Below, in pieces: positions 8,229-17,201 of a DNA stretch of 64,000 nucleotides. This DNA is from Acidobacteriota bacterium (GTDB lineage: Bacteria > Acidobacteriota > Terriglobia > Terriglobales > Acidobacteriaceae). Both the position numbers and the translations under genes were made by a program. The notes under the pieces were generated by a model that worked only from the letters and a program-made list of their open reading frames with translations, did not search any database and was not told the origin of the DNA. The stretch lies in contig JANYDG010000114.1 in assembly GCA_025359885.1 (NCBI GenBank), forward strand, positions 53,358 to 117,357. Direction: 5' to 3'. The first letter of the stretch is position 1. Each line of letters starts with the position of its first letter.

Positions 8229-9305
8229 ATGACCCTTGATTTGATCAACACCGGAGAGATTGTAGCGCCTCTTCAAACGATGGAACCCCTCGACCCTATC
8301 GCCCTCACCCGTGCGCTGGTAGCTATCGATTCGACGACGTATCACGAGGGGGCAGCCGGAGATTTCCTCGCCGACCTCCTCGCCGGTCGCGGATGGCTGG
8401 TAGAAAAGACCCCCGTGCCCCAGCCTGACGAAAGCGGCTGCGAGGGCGATCGCTGGAACGTCTATGCCAGCTCTGCGGACGGCGCTCCCGACCTCGTCTT
8501 TTCCACGCACATTGACACCGTACCGCCCTATATTCCATTCACTGAAGACGATGAGCACATGTACGGCCGCGGCGTTTCTGACGCTAAAGGCATCCTTGCT
8601 GCCCAGGTTGCGGCCGCTGAAAAACTGCGCGGGCTCGGATACAAAATCGGCCTGCTTTTTGTCTCAGGCGAAGAGCGCGACTCCGCCGGCGCAAAGGTCG
8701 CCAACCTCGCGCCCAAAGGCGGCCGCTATCTCATCAACGGTGAACCCACTGACAACCGCCTCGCGCTCGCCTCGAAAGGTGCCCTCCGCGTCGTGCTCAC
8801 TGCCAAGGGGAAGATGGGCCACTCGGCCTATCCCGAACTCGGCGAATCGGCTGTGCACAAGCTTGTGGACGCCCTGGCCCGGGTCCGTGCTCTGAAACTG
8901 CCGGTACTCGAAGACATTGGCCCCAGTACCCTTAACATCGGCCAGATTGAGGGTGGCCGCGCCCCTAACGTGATCGCCGATCACGCCCGGGCGCAGATCC
9001 TCATTCGCCTCGTCGGCGACTCCGCCAGTACCCGCGCCGCAATCCTCGCCGCGGCTGAAGGACTGGCCGAAGTCGACTTCACGCTCGAAATTCCCTTCGT
9101 TCGCCTCCGCGCACTGCCCGGCCTCCCCACCATGGTTGCCAAGTTCACCACGGACATTCCTCAGCTCAGCAACTGGGGCGAACCGCTCTTGCTCGGCCCC
9201 GGATCGATCCATGTTGCCCACACTCCCTACGAAAAGCTCGCCAAGAAAGAACTCCTCGAAGCCGTTGATCTGTATGTCCATGTCGCCCAGCTGCTGTTGA
9301 GCTGA
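8229..9305 (+). CDS. M20 family metallopeptidase (ArgE/DapE/ACY1/CPG2-like)
   Basis: This protein of about 358 residues is a zinc-dependent amidohydrolase of family M20. The metal and catalytic motifs are in order: THIDTVPP (His ligand and Asp), GVSDAKG (bridging Asp), SGEERDSAG (catalytic Glu followed by a ligand Glu), NGEPTDN and a C-terminal His in HVAHTPYEKL. The dimerisation lid lies between about residues 180 and 290 (GKMGHSAYPELG). Members deacylate N-acyl amino acids or cleave small peptides; the substrate cannot be told from sequence here. The start is uncertain. ATG at 8229 is used, ATG at 8280 would fit homologues that begin close to the MEPLDP segment, and neither has a strong ribosome-binding site. 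Confidence 0.88.
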   Translation: MTLDLINTGEIVAPLQTMEPLDPIALTRALVAIDSTTYHEGAAGDFLADLLAGRGWLVEKTPVPQPDESGCEGDRWNVYASSADGAPDLVFSTHIDTVPPYIPFTEDDEHMYGRGVSDAKGILAAQVAAAEKLRGLGYKIGLLFVSGEERDSAGAKVANLAPKGGRYLINGEPTDNRLALASKGALRVVLTAKGKMGHSAYPELGESAVHKLVDALARVRALKLPVLEDIGPSTLNIGQIEGGRAPNVIADHARAQILIRLVGDSASTRAAILAAAEGLAEVDFTLEIPFVRLRALPGLPTMVAKFTTDIPQLSNWGEPLLLGPGSIHVAHTPYEKLAKKELLEAVDLYVHVAQLLLS

Positions 9306-9406
9306 TTCAAACCGAATCCTCCCACCGGCGTCTAAAGACAGAGCGTGACCGGTTCACTGGAGAGCGGGGGAGCCCTCCAGGCAACGCCGGCCGTTCTGGA
9401 GGATTC

Positions 9407-10015
9407 ATGCAATTGAAGTTTTTATTCGCTCCCCTATCGTCAGCCCTTATTTTGTGCAGTTCTCTGGGTGCATCTGCCCAGGTAGCGCCTGCAGCTTTTA
9501 TCAACGGACGCTCAATCGGCGTAGGCGTTGGTTTCTCTGACTACTCTCTCGACTACGGGCAGGGTCGTCGCATGGCTGGCCCCGTTGCCCGGGCTAGTGT
9601 GGGTATCTTTCACGGTTTCGGCGTGGATGTGAGTGCACGGTCCATCTTGCTTTTCAAACCAGACAGCCTTACCCGCATGCGGCAAAACACCTTTCTGGCT
9701 GGCGCGTATTACGAAGTGCCTCGCGCCTGGCGAGTTCGACCTTTTGTTCGATTCGCAGGGGGCCTCGGCACGATTGATTTTCCCTCGCGCGATCCCCGAT
9801 ACACCCACGATTCCTATACTGTTTACGCTCCGAGTGCTGGCGTAGAGATGCCTCTCGTGCACAATCTCTATCTGCGCGCCGATTATGAATACCAATACTG
9901 GAAGCGATATCACGGTCCTCGCGATCTCAATCCTCAGGGAGTCACAGTCGGTTTGACCTATTACCTATCAGGAATGCGACCGCATCGTTTCCGCAGAAAT
10001 CAAACCAATGAATAG
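9407..10015 (+). CDS. Outer-membrane beta-barrel protein
   Basis: This 202-residue protein has a signal peptide ending at about residue 24 (SLGASAQ). The mature part alternates hydrophobic and polar residues in strands such as ARASVGIFHGFGVDVSARS, FVRFAGGLGTIDF and LYLRADYEYQYW, and ends with a strand typical of OmpA-like eight-stranded barrels (GVTVGLTYYLSG) followed by a basic tail. It is probably a small outer-membrane barrel; the function is unknown. GGAGG lies eight bases upstream of the ATG at 9407. It stands alone between the peptidase and DUF255 genes, with no clear terminator on either side. Confidence 0.75.
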   Translation: MQLKFLFAPLSSALILCSSLGASAQVAPAAFINGRSIGVGVGFSDYSLDYGQGRRMAGPVARASVGIFHGFGVDVSARSILLFKPDSLTRMRQNTFLAGAYYEVPRAWRVRPFVRFAGGLGTIDFPSRDPRYTHDSYTVYAPSAGVEMPLVHNLYLRADYEYQYWKRYHGPRDLNPQGVTVGLTYYLSGMRPHRFRRNQTNE

Positions 10016-10222
10016 TTTTGCTGAGCGGTAGCGCTGAACCGGCAACCGGGGCGGCGCTCCTGTTCTTGACCCTGGCTGATGATATCTGCGCACAATCTAA
10101 CCTGATGAAACAATCCGTCTAAGGTTTAAGGCGGAGGTCCAGAGTGGAAAACCGTGGTCGAGACAGCCCGCGGGAGGGGGCACGACTGGCCCTCGGCTGC
10201 GCCTTCCATGTATTCTCACGGC

Positions 10223-12367
10223 ATGGCTGACGCGTCTTCCTCTTCCTCTGATTCGTGCAATTCTCTTGAATTTGCGGCGTCATCCTACCTCCGTTCTGCC
10301 CGTCATCAGCCCGTGCAATGGCACGCGTGGGGCCCGGAAGCGTTTGCTCGCGCCCAGGCAGAAGACAAGCCCATCCTGCTTGATATCGGGGCCGTCTGGT
10401 GCCATTGGTGCCACGTAATGGACCGCGAATCCTACGAAAATCCCGAGCTTGCAGAGATACTCAACCGGCACTTCATCGCAATCAAAGTTGATCGCGACGA
10501 GCGCCCCGACGTCGATGCGCGCTACCAGGCTGCTGTCTCTTCGATCAGCGGGCAGGGTGGCTGGCCATTGACGGCTTTCCTTACCCCCGCCGGCCATCCC
10601 TACTTTGGCGGAACTTATTTCCCCTCAGACGACCGCTATGGCCGCCCCGGGTTTAAGCGGGTGCTGCTCACCATGGCCGAGGTCTGGCGCGACCGACGCG
10701 ATGAAGCACTTGAATCCGCCGCGAGCGTCATGGCGGCGGTTGAGCAGAACGAAAATTTTGCCGGTCGGGGAGGCGTACTGAGCCTCGCTCTGGTCGACAA
10801 ACTCGTCCACTCTATCCTCAAGCAACTTGACCCCCGCAATGGCGGATTTGGCTCGCAACCCAAATTCCCCCACTCCGGTGCCCTGGACCTGCTGATTGAA
10901 ACTGCGACGCGTAACGGCAATGAGTCGGCCCGCGATGCCGTCCTTCTGACGCTGCGCAAGATGAGCCAGGGTGGAGTCTATGACCAGCTTGCTGGCGGCT
11001 TCCATCGCTATTCTGTCGATGAGCGCTGGGTTGTTCCGCACTTTGAAAAAATGCTCTACGACAACACCGAGTTGCTGCGCAACTACGTCCACGCATACCA
11101 GAGTTTCGTCGAGCCCGAGTTTGCTCGCGTTGCGCATGAAATCATCCACTGGCTGGACAGCTCGATGACCGACCGCGAGCACGGCGGCTTCTACGCCTCG
11201 CAGGATGCCGACATTAACCTCGACGACGATGGAGACTACTTCACCTGGACCAAAGCCGAAGCGCAATCTGCCATGACCGCCGAGGAATGGTCCGTCGCAG
11301 GCCGCTACTGGGATATCGGCGATCTGGGGGACATGCACCACAATCCCCAGAAAAACGTCCTCCACATCCGCGTCAGCGTGGCTGAGGTTGCCAGCGAGGC
11401 AGGCATTTCGCACGAGGAAGCTCTCGCTCGCCTCGCTTCCGCCCGCAAAAGCCTGCTACAGGTTCGCGAGGCCCGGCCGACGCCGTTCATCGACCGCACC
11501 CTGTATACCAGTTGGAATGCGATGGCTGTCACTGCCTATCTCGAGGCTGCTCGAGTTCTGCGACTCGACTCCACCCGCGAATTTGCACTTCAATCCCTCG
11601 ACCGCCTTCTTATCCAGGCATGGGATGCGGACGCGGAACTCTCTCACGTCATCGCCTACCCCGATGATCTGGTGCCGTCGCTGCGGGTTCCCGGCACTCT
11701 CGATGACTATGCTTTTACCGTGCATGCCTGCATCGATGGCTGGCTCGCTACGGGGAAAATGGCCTACTATCGTGCCGCCATCAGGATTGCGACCGCAATG
11801 ATTGACCGGTTTTTCGACGGAAAGGCTTGTGCATTCGTGGATATTGCGCAACAATCCGACGAAACTACTCAGCTTGGAGCGCTCACTGCCCGCCGCAAGC
11901 CGCTCCAGGATGCGCCTACCCCCGCAGGCAATCCCACCGCCGCTGCCGCGCTTCTTCGCCTGGAGTCGCTCTCGAACCGAAATAATTTCCGCCAGGTCGC
12001 TGAAGAAACCCTGACGGCTTTTGCTGGCGTGGTCGAACACTTTGGCCTGTACGCTGGTAGCTACGCCCTTGCGCTCACCCGCCTATTGCTCGACCCGGTG
12101 CAGATTGTCGTGGTCGGGTCAGGTACTGAAGCCAGCCGCTTCGAAGCCCTCGCAACCGCACGTTTCGCGGTTAACAAGACCGTTATCAGGCTCCGCCAGG
12201 ATCAACTTCTCGCTGACTGTCTGCCCGAGGCCCTCGCGGAGACTGTCACTCGAATGCCCGCACCCGAAGGCGCGACGGCCTGGGTGCTTATCTGCCGAAA
12301 CCACACCTGCCTACCCGCGATTACCAGATCTGAAGAGCTTCTCGAAGCCCTCGAATCGGCCGTCTAG
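10223..12367 (+). CDS. DUF255/YyaL-type thioredoxin-fold protein with glycosidase-like barrel
   Basis: This 714-residue protein is of the YyaL/SSP411 family. The N-terminal thioredoxin-like domain (DUF255, residues about 15-175) has the SARHQPVQWHAWGPEAF motif and an active-site-like AVWCHWCHVM with WCxxC. It is followed by VDRDERPDVD and GQGGWPLTAFLTP. The rest resembles an (alpha/alpha)6 barrel of N-acylglucosamine epimerase type (GGFGSQPKFPHSG, PHFEKMLYDN, YASQDADI). No firm biochemical role is established for the family. The start is uncertain: ATG at 10223 fits homologues, while ATG at 10208 and an in-frame GTG at 10154 are alternatives. The length is normal for the family. Confidence 0.85.
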   Translation: MADASSSSSDSCNSLEFAASSYLRSARHQPVQWHAWGPEAFARAQAEDKPILLDIGAVWCHWCHVMDRESYENPELAEILNRHFIAIKVDRDERPDVDARYQAAVSSISGQGGWPLTAFLTPAGHPYFGGTYFPSDDRYGRPGFKRVLLTMAEVWRDRRDEALESAASVMAAVEQNENFAGRGGVLSLALVDKLVHSILKQLDPRNGGFGSQPKFPHSGALDLLIETATRNGNESARDAVLLTLRKMSQGGVYDQLAGGFHRYSVDERWVVPHFEKMLYDNTELLRNYVHAYQSFVEPEFARVAHEIIHWLDSSMTDREHGGFYASQDADINLDDDGDYFTWTKAEAQSAMTAEEWSVAGRYWDIGDLGDMHHNPQKNVLHIRVSVAEVASEAGISHEEALARLASARKSLLQVREARPTPFIDRTLYTSWNAMAVTAYLEAARVLRLDSTREFALQSLDRLLIQAWDADAELSHVIAYPDDLVPSLRVPGTLDDYAFTVHACIDGWLATGKMAYYRAAIRIATAMIDRFFDGKACAFVDIAQQSDETTQLGALTARRKPLQDAPTPAGNPTAAAALLRLESLSNRNNFRQVAEETLTAFAGVVEHFGLYAGSYALALTRLLLDPVQIVVVGSGTEASRFEALATARFAVNKTVIRLRQDQLLADCLPEALAETVTRMPAPEGATAWVLICRNHTCLPAITRSEELLEALESAV

Positions 12368-12406
12368 TCTCCCCCCTGATGGCCTCTGATTTGTCCCTGA
12401 CTTCCT

Positions 12407-13348
12407 TCATACCGCAGCAGGATCCCCGCTTCCAACCTCAGGCAACGCCGCTGGAAAACCGGTGAGTACCCGGTACGGATCCCCTGGCAACAGCCCCTTT
12501 GCCTCCAGCGCCAACCGTACCCTCCGCTTGAACTCCCGCACCGGTGCAAAGTGTTTTGTTGCCAGCGTCCGAAAGGTCACCGGATACACAACTTCCGACC
12601 CCTTGATGGCATCCACGCCTAAAACCTGCGGGTCGCTTAGAAATAGAGCTGCATACGCAGGATCATTCCGCACCTCGAGCGCAATTTCCCTCAGGAGAGG
12701 CAACACTGTTTCAGGCGATGCTGAAAAGTCAACGGAAACAAGTACCGTGGCGAGGGTGTACTCGCGGCTCAGGTTTGCGACAGTCGAAATCTGCGAATTT
12801 GGCACCACATAGAGCGTTCCGTCGCCATCCCGTATCTCTGTTCGCCGCAGAGTCATCGCTTCGACCACACCTGATATTACTCCAAGCTTTATCGTGTCTC
12901 CCACTGCAAACTGGTCCTCCAGGATAATCAGCATCCCATTCAAAATATCTTTGACAATGGTCTGTGCCGCCAACCCAATCGCGATGCCCGCTACCCCAGC
13001 CGAGGCCAGTAGCGGACCCAGATTCACCCCTAGAATTGCAAGTATCTGGAGAGCTGTCAGTGTCCACAACACCGAATGCAGCGTCGTCCTCAGAATTCCT
13101 GCAAACGTCTTTACCTGCGAATGTCGGCCTGGACGCGCGTTTTCGCGGTCTGCCAGCACCATCATTCGCCGTGTCAGAGCGCTGATGATTCGGCTGAGGA
13201 CGAGCGCGATCATCACCACCACGATCAGGTGTGGCAACTTGGCATGCACAAACTCCTGCAGGTCGCCAACCCACTCGTCCAGAACCTTTCCCAGGAATCG
13301 CCCTTCGGCAAAAATCCCGGTGCGCGAAGCGAGCAAAAATGGATGCAT
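12407..13348 (-). CDS. MscS-family mechanosensitive ion channel
   Basis: This 313-residue inner-membrane protein has three hydrophobic segments in its first 150 residues. The third, pore-lining TM3 carries the small-residue pattern LASAGVAGIAIGLAAQTIVKDI, split over residues about 105-130. The beta domain follows (QFAVGDTIKL, TLRRTEIRDGDGTLYVVPNS) and then the alpha/beta C-terminal domain. MscS channels open under membrane tension and release osmolytes during osmotic downshock. I chose the ATG at 13348 because GAGGGAGA lies six bases upstream; an open frame extends to 13471 without a better start. It is convergent with the DUF255 gene and divergent from the small exported protein gene at 13471. 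Confidence 0.92.
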   Translation of the reverse strand: MHPFLLASRTGIFAEGRFLGKVLDEWVGDLQEFVHAKLPHLIVVVMIALVLSRIISALTRRMMVLADRENARPGRHSQVKTFAGILRTTLHSVLWTLTALQILAILGVNLGPLLASAGVAGIAIGLAAQTIVKDILNGMLIILEDQFAVGDTIKLGVISGVVEAMTLRRTEIRDGDGTLYVVPNSQISTVANLSREYTLATVLVSVDFSASPETVLPLLREIALEVRNDPAYAALFLSDPQVLGVDAIKGSEVVYPVTFRTLATKHFAPVREFKRRVRLALEAKGLLPGDPYRVLTGFPAALPEVGSGDPAAV

Positions 13349-13470
13349 ACGAATCTCCCTCTTTATATCTATACTGTCCGCAGCAAGGGCACACGGTCCG
13401 GACTGCCCAACCCAATCCAATTTCCCATTTGAATCCGGCAATCGAAATGCCCTAGACTGGAGCCCACCCA

Positions 13471-13932
13471 ATGCGGTTATTGATGAAGCAACTGCCTGTT
13501 ATTCGTTTCACAAACTCATTGATCTCGCGCCCTGACCGGCCGAGGCTTCGAACACGCAGCTGGCTTTCCCTGCTGGCCTTTGCGGCTTTTGCGATTCCCG
13601 GGCATTCCGGCCAGGAGATCCCCAAACCCATGATGAATTATGACAAGCCTTATCTGCTCCCCGCGACCAACCGCATCCCGGATGCCAACGACAAGATGCA
13701 GATGCAGGATCAGCAAGCCAAAGAAAAGAACTTCACCGCAGCCAACGTCGAGCGCAAAAAACAGATTGCTGACGATAGTGCCAAGCTGCTGAAACTGGCC
13801 ACCGACCTGAAAACTGAGGTCGACAAGACCAACAAAGACACGTTGTCAGTCTCGGTGATTCGTAAAGCAGACGAGATTGAGCGGCTGGCACATGCTGTCC
13901 GCGAAAAGATGAGGGCTTCGATTGGCAACTAG
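13471..13932 (+). CDS. Small exported protein of unknown function, paralogue of next gene
   Basis: I do not recognise this 153-residue protein. It has a basic N-terminus and a hydrophobic export segment at residues about 30-46 (WLSLLAFAAFAIPG), then a charged helical mature region. The C-terminal 65 residues (AKLLKLATDLKTEVDK, then ADEIERLAHAVREKM) match the C-terminal part of the next gene, so the two are paralogues. The helical, Lys/Glu-rich segment might form a coiled coil. The start is ATG at 13471, with ATG at 13483 as an alternative. It probably leads a two-gene unit ended by the large hairpin at 14425. Confidence 0.6.
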   Translation: MRLLMKQLPVIRFTNSLISRPDRPRLRTRSWLSLLAFAAFAIPGHSGQEIPKPMMNYDKPYLLPATNRIPDANDKMQMQDQQAKEKNFTAANVERKKQIADDSAKLLKLATDLKTEVDKTNKDTLSVSVIRKADEIERLAHAVREKMRASIGN

Positions 13933-14362
13933 TCGTGTTCGCAGATGCCCCACGGGCATTCGAACCGTCCCATTGGTGCGTCTCATATCACTATGCGTCG
14001 TGGCGGCTTGGGCTTTTATCGATTTGGGCTCTTCCATCGTTGGTGCCCAGGTTGTGAAGCAATCTAACAGTCAGCTTGACCATGCCGTACACGCGATCGA
14101 ATTCCCTGCACCCAATCCCGAGGATGAACGGAGAATGTCGCGGCAGCTCAATGCGGAGCGGCAACGCAACCTTAACCGTGACACGGCAAAGCTGGTGGCA
14201 ATGACTCAGGCTCTCAAAGCTGAGACGGATGCTGCAGAGGATCCCTTCTCGACAGCAGTCACGCTGCACAGAATCGAGCAGATTGAAAAGCTGGCCCACA
14301 AGATTCGCGACGAAATGGCAAGCACCCCGGGCCCGGATATCCCAATCATCCGCATGAATTAG
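13922..14362 (+). CDS. Small exported protein of unknown function, paralogue of previous gene
   Basis: This 146-residue protein starts at a TTG (13922) that overlaps the end of the previous gene by eleven bases. It has a hydrophobic export segment at residues about 20-40 (LISLCVVAAWAFIDLG) ending near GAQ. The mature part is charged and helical. Its C-terminal stretch (DTAKLVAMTQALKAETD, then RIEQIEKLAHKIRDEM) matches the previous gene in the same order and spacing, which points to a tandem duplication. A later start would remove part of the signal peptide, so the TTG is plausible. The function is unknown. Confidence 0.6.
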   Translation: MATSRVRRCPTGIRTVPLVRLISLCVVAAWAFIDLGSSIVGAQVVKQSNSQLDHAVHAIEFPAPNPEDERRMSRQLNAERQRNLNRDTAKLVAMTQALKAETDAAEDPFSTAVTLHRIEQIEKLAHKIRDEMASTPGPDIPIIRMN

Positions 14363-14424
14363 GGATCTCTGCGTCCTTCCACAGAGCCGACCGGGCCAGC
14401 GTGATCGACGAACAGAGAACGTTC

Positions 14425-14495
14425 AGGCACCGTATTCCTTAGTTCTAACCGGATTGTTCGCAACCAGATTATTCGCAACCAGGAATACGGTGCCT
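14425..14495. terminator. Large hairpin between convergent genes, probable bidirectional terminator
   Basis: AGGCACCGTATTCCT (14425-14439) is the exact inverse of the sequence at 14481-14495, a 15-base perfect stem. The 41-base loop contains two tandem 15-base units that differ at one position, beginning GATTGTTCGC at 14452 and GATTATTCGC at 14467. The hairpin separates the rightward small-protein genes from the leftward pyrophosphatase gene. The T-run on either side is weak (TACTTTTCTC to the right). Confidence 0.6.
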
Positions 14496-14520
14496 CCGTA
14501 TACTTTTCTCAACTCAGTGC

Positions 14521-16842
14521 TTAAACAAACAGTGGTGCCAGTACCAGAGTTACCGTTGCCAGCAGCTTGATCAGTACATGCAGGCTCGGCCCAGCTGTAT
14601 CCTTGAAAGGGTCGCCGACCGTATCGCCCACCACCGCGGCCTTGTGGGCCTCAGAGCCTTTCCCGCCGTACAGACCCGTTTCAATCAGCTTTTTCGCGTT
14701 GTCCCACGCGCCCCCGCCATTATTCATCAGCATCGCCAACAGGATGCCGCTGATCGTTCCGACCATCAGGAAAGACGCTACGGCCTCGGCTCCTGACAGG
14801 TTGACGATGTTGCCAAAGCTCGCGGGCAGATCCGTACTGCTCTGCAGGTGGAAGCGCGTGCTCAGATGCCGAAAGAGAATGCCAATCGCGACCGGCATCG
14901 ACACAGCCAGCGCCCCCGGCAGCACCATCTCCTTCAACGCTGCACCGGTCACAATATTCACGCAGCGCGCATAGTCCGGCTTGCTGGTGCCGCTCATGAT
15001 GCCGGGGTTCTCTTTGAACTGAGCCCGTACATCCTCAATCACCTTCTCGGCCGCGCGGCCTACGGCGCTGATCGCCATTGAAGAGAAGAGGTACGTCAGC
15101 ATCGCCCCCAGCAAAGCACCGACAAATACAGGAACGCTCGCCAGGTTGATGTTGGAAAAGCTCCAGCCCGCCGGCAGCACAAAACCCGCCGCCTCAACCC
15201 GATGGCGGACAATGTCATGAATCGTCTCAAGGTACGCCGAAAACAGCAGAAACGCTGCCAGAGAAGCTGAGCCGATCGCATAACCCTTGGTCAGCGCCTT
15301 GGTCGTGTTGCCAGCAGCATCCAGCCGATCCGTCCGGTCGCGAACCTCGTGCGGCTGGTTGCTCATCTCAGCAATCCCACCCGCGTTGTCCGTGATCGGC
15401 CCAAACGTGTCCATCGCCAGAATGTAAGCTGCGCTCGACAGCATGCCCATTGTCGCAATCGCGGTCCCGTAGATGCCCTTGGCATAGTCTGCCACGCCGG
15501 TCGCTTCCTCTAACCCACGCACGCCAAAGTAGTAGCTCAACAGCAACGCTCCGCTGATTACCAGCGCTGGCAGCGCTGGAGTCTGCATGCCCACGGCAAG
15601 GCCGGTAATGATGTTGGTCGCAGCACCCGTCTTGCAGGCCTCGGCGATCGACTGTACCGGCCGATAGCGCGTTTCGGTGTAGTACTCGGTGATTGAAACA
15701 AACAGGAACGAAGTCACGATGCCGACAACTCCCGCCGCCAGCAGCCACCACCGGTCCTGAAGCAGAAAATGCACTGCCGCTGCAAACCCACCCAGCGCCA
15801 AAAAGCTGGTGATATAAAAGCCGCGGTTCAACGAATGCATCGGGTCATCGGTCTCTTTGCCGTGCACCGACAACACGCCCGCAATCGACGCAAGGATATT
15901 GATCGCGTGCACGATCAGAGGAAACAGAATCCCCTTGATTCCAAACACAGGGAACAGCGCCGCACCCAGAATCATGGCGCCTACGCTCTCTGCCGCACTC
16001 GATTCAAACAGATCCGCTCCACGTCCGGCGCAATCGCCCACATTGTCACCCACCAGGTCGGCAATCACTGCCGGGTTGCGCGGATCATCCTCCGGAATCC
16101 CGGCCTCGACCTTGCCTACCAGATCAGCGCCAACGTCAGCGGCCTTGGTATAGATTCCGCCGCCAAGCTGGGCAAAAAGAGCCACCAGCGACGCGCCAAA
16201 CCCGAAACCAACCAGTTGGTAGGGAACCGTCTGTGGATTTTGAAGCCCGCCAAACAAGAGGAACAGCGAGCCGATACCGAGCAACGCCAGACCCACCACA
16301 ATGAGTCCCGTCACCGCACCCCCGCGAAGCGCCAGCTTCAACGCACCCGACAAGCTTGTTCGCGCCGCTGCCGCCGTCCGCAGATTTGCTCGAATCGAGA
16401 CAAACATTCCCGTATAGCCCGAAATGCCCGAGCACGCCGCACCCACCAGAAAGCTGAAAACCACCTTCGTTGCCAGGGGCGCAGTCAGCGGATACAACCG
16501 GTACCCTGCGTACAACACCCCGGCCAGTACCAGCGCCATAATCGCAATCGTTTTGTACTGCCTCCCCATGAAGGCCTGGGCTCCGACCCGGATCGCCGAC
16601 GCAATCTCCTGCATCTCAGCCGTGCCCTGATCAGCCGACAAAACATTGCGCGCAAACAGCAACGCTGCCGCCAGAGCCAGAATCCCCGCTCCGATTGAAA
16701 TCCAAAGGTAGATGCTGTCCCCTGCGCCGCTTTGCGCAAGTGGGTCGGTCAGCACGGCAAGCAGCGTGCTCGTCATGGGCCCGGCTTTGGGGCTGGTCTG
16801 TGGGCTCATGAGTACGCCCAGTGTTGCTGTCATCAAAAACAT
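14521..16842 (-). CDS. hppA: Membrane-bound proton-translocating pyrophosphatase
   Basis: This 773-residue protein has about 16 hydrophobic segments and all signatures of membrane pyrophosphatases. It couples hydrolysis of pyrophosphate to ion pumping out of the cytoplasm. Motifs are YTKAADVGADLVGKVEAG (pyrophosphate binding), DPRNPAVIADLVGDNVGD, the C-terminal GGAWDNAKKLIE and GDTVGDPFKDTAGPSL. The segment GNTTKALTKGYAIGSA has Lys where potassium-dependent enzymes have Ala, so a potassium-independent proton pump is expected. I chose the ATG at 16842 because CAGGAGGAAG lies upstream at good spacing. The gene stands alone, convergent with the small exported protein genes. Confidence 0.95.
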   Translation of the reverse strand: MFLMTATLGVLMSPQTSPKAGPMTSTLLAVLTDPLAQSGAGDSIYLWISIGAGILALAAALLFARNVLSADQGTAEMQEIASAIRVGAQAFMGRQYKTIAIMALVLAGVLYAGYRLYPLTAPLATKVVFSFLVGAACSGISGYTGMFVSIRANLRTAAAARTSLSGALKLALRGGAVTGLIVVGLALLGIGSLFLLFGGLQNPQTVPYQLVGFGFGASLVALFAQLGGGIYTKAADVGADLVGKVEAGIPEDDPRNPAVIADLVGDNVGDCAGRGADLFESSAAESVGAMILGAALFPVFGIKGILFPLIVHAINILASIAGVLSVHGKETDDPMHSLNRGFYITSFLALGGFAAAVHFLLQDRWWLLAAGVVGIVTSFLFVSITEYYTETRYRPVQSIAEACKTGAATNIITGLAVGMQTPALPALVISGALLLSYYFGVRGLEEATGVADYAKGIYGTAIATMGMLSSAAYILAMDTFGPITDNAGGIAEMSNQPHEVRDRTDRLDAAGNTTKALTKGYAIGSASLAAFLLFSAYLETIHDIVRHRVEAAGFVLPAGWSFSNINLASVPVFVGALLGAMLTYLFSSMAISAVGRAAEKVIEDVRAQFKENPGIMSGTSKPDYARCVNIVTGAALKEMVLPGALAVSMPVAIGILFRHLSTRFHLQSSTDLPASFGNIVNLSGAEAVASFLMVGTISGILLAMLMNNGGGAWDNAKKLIETGLYGGKGSEAHKAAVVGDTVGDPFKDTAGPSLHVLIKLLATVTLVLAPLFV

Positions 16843-17201
16843 GCGGGGGTCTTCCTCCTGAAATCAAAAGCCGTCCCAATCACCATCACTCGCAACACGT
16901 GCTCGCTGAGCGGGGAATCGCTCATTCTCGTCAGCGCGCAAGCTTCAGCAAAATTCGGCCATCAGGGTACGACGAATAGAAACACGGCAGCAATTCAATC
17001 GTCAATAACCACACCGCGCCACCTCCGCCGTCGGGTCCACAGAAAGGCATCTTTCCCACCACGGGCCGGGTTGCTACAATCAATGGGATTTAGTTGCGCT
17101 TTGCGAGGCGTATCTTTGGAGCGGCCAGCTCGCTGCATCCTGACCGCACCGGGACTCTAGTCCAGAATCACCGCGACAGTGTTGCCAGGGAGGTTGCACA
17201 C
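16843..17201. other. Divergent intergenic region between hppA and the E1 gene
   Basis: These 359 bases must hold the promoters of two divergent genes. A TACAAT element at 17072-17077 could be a -10 box for the rightward E1 gene, but I see no good -35 partner. The stretch from 17094 stays in frame with the E1 gene from a TTG, so a longer N-terminus cannot be excluded. No RNA gene or repeat is visible. Confidence 0.4.

Noticed and set aside
15769..16698. Plus-strand Arg/Gln/His-rich frame of 309 codons
   Set aside because: Antisense to the pyrophosphatase; no recognisable domain.
17094..17201. N-terminal extension of the E1 gene from TTG 17094
   Set aside because: The ATG at 17202 has a good Shine-Dalgarno and homologous sequence begins after it; the extension looks non-coding.
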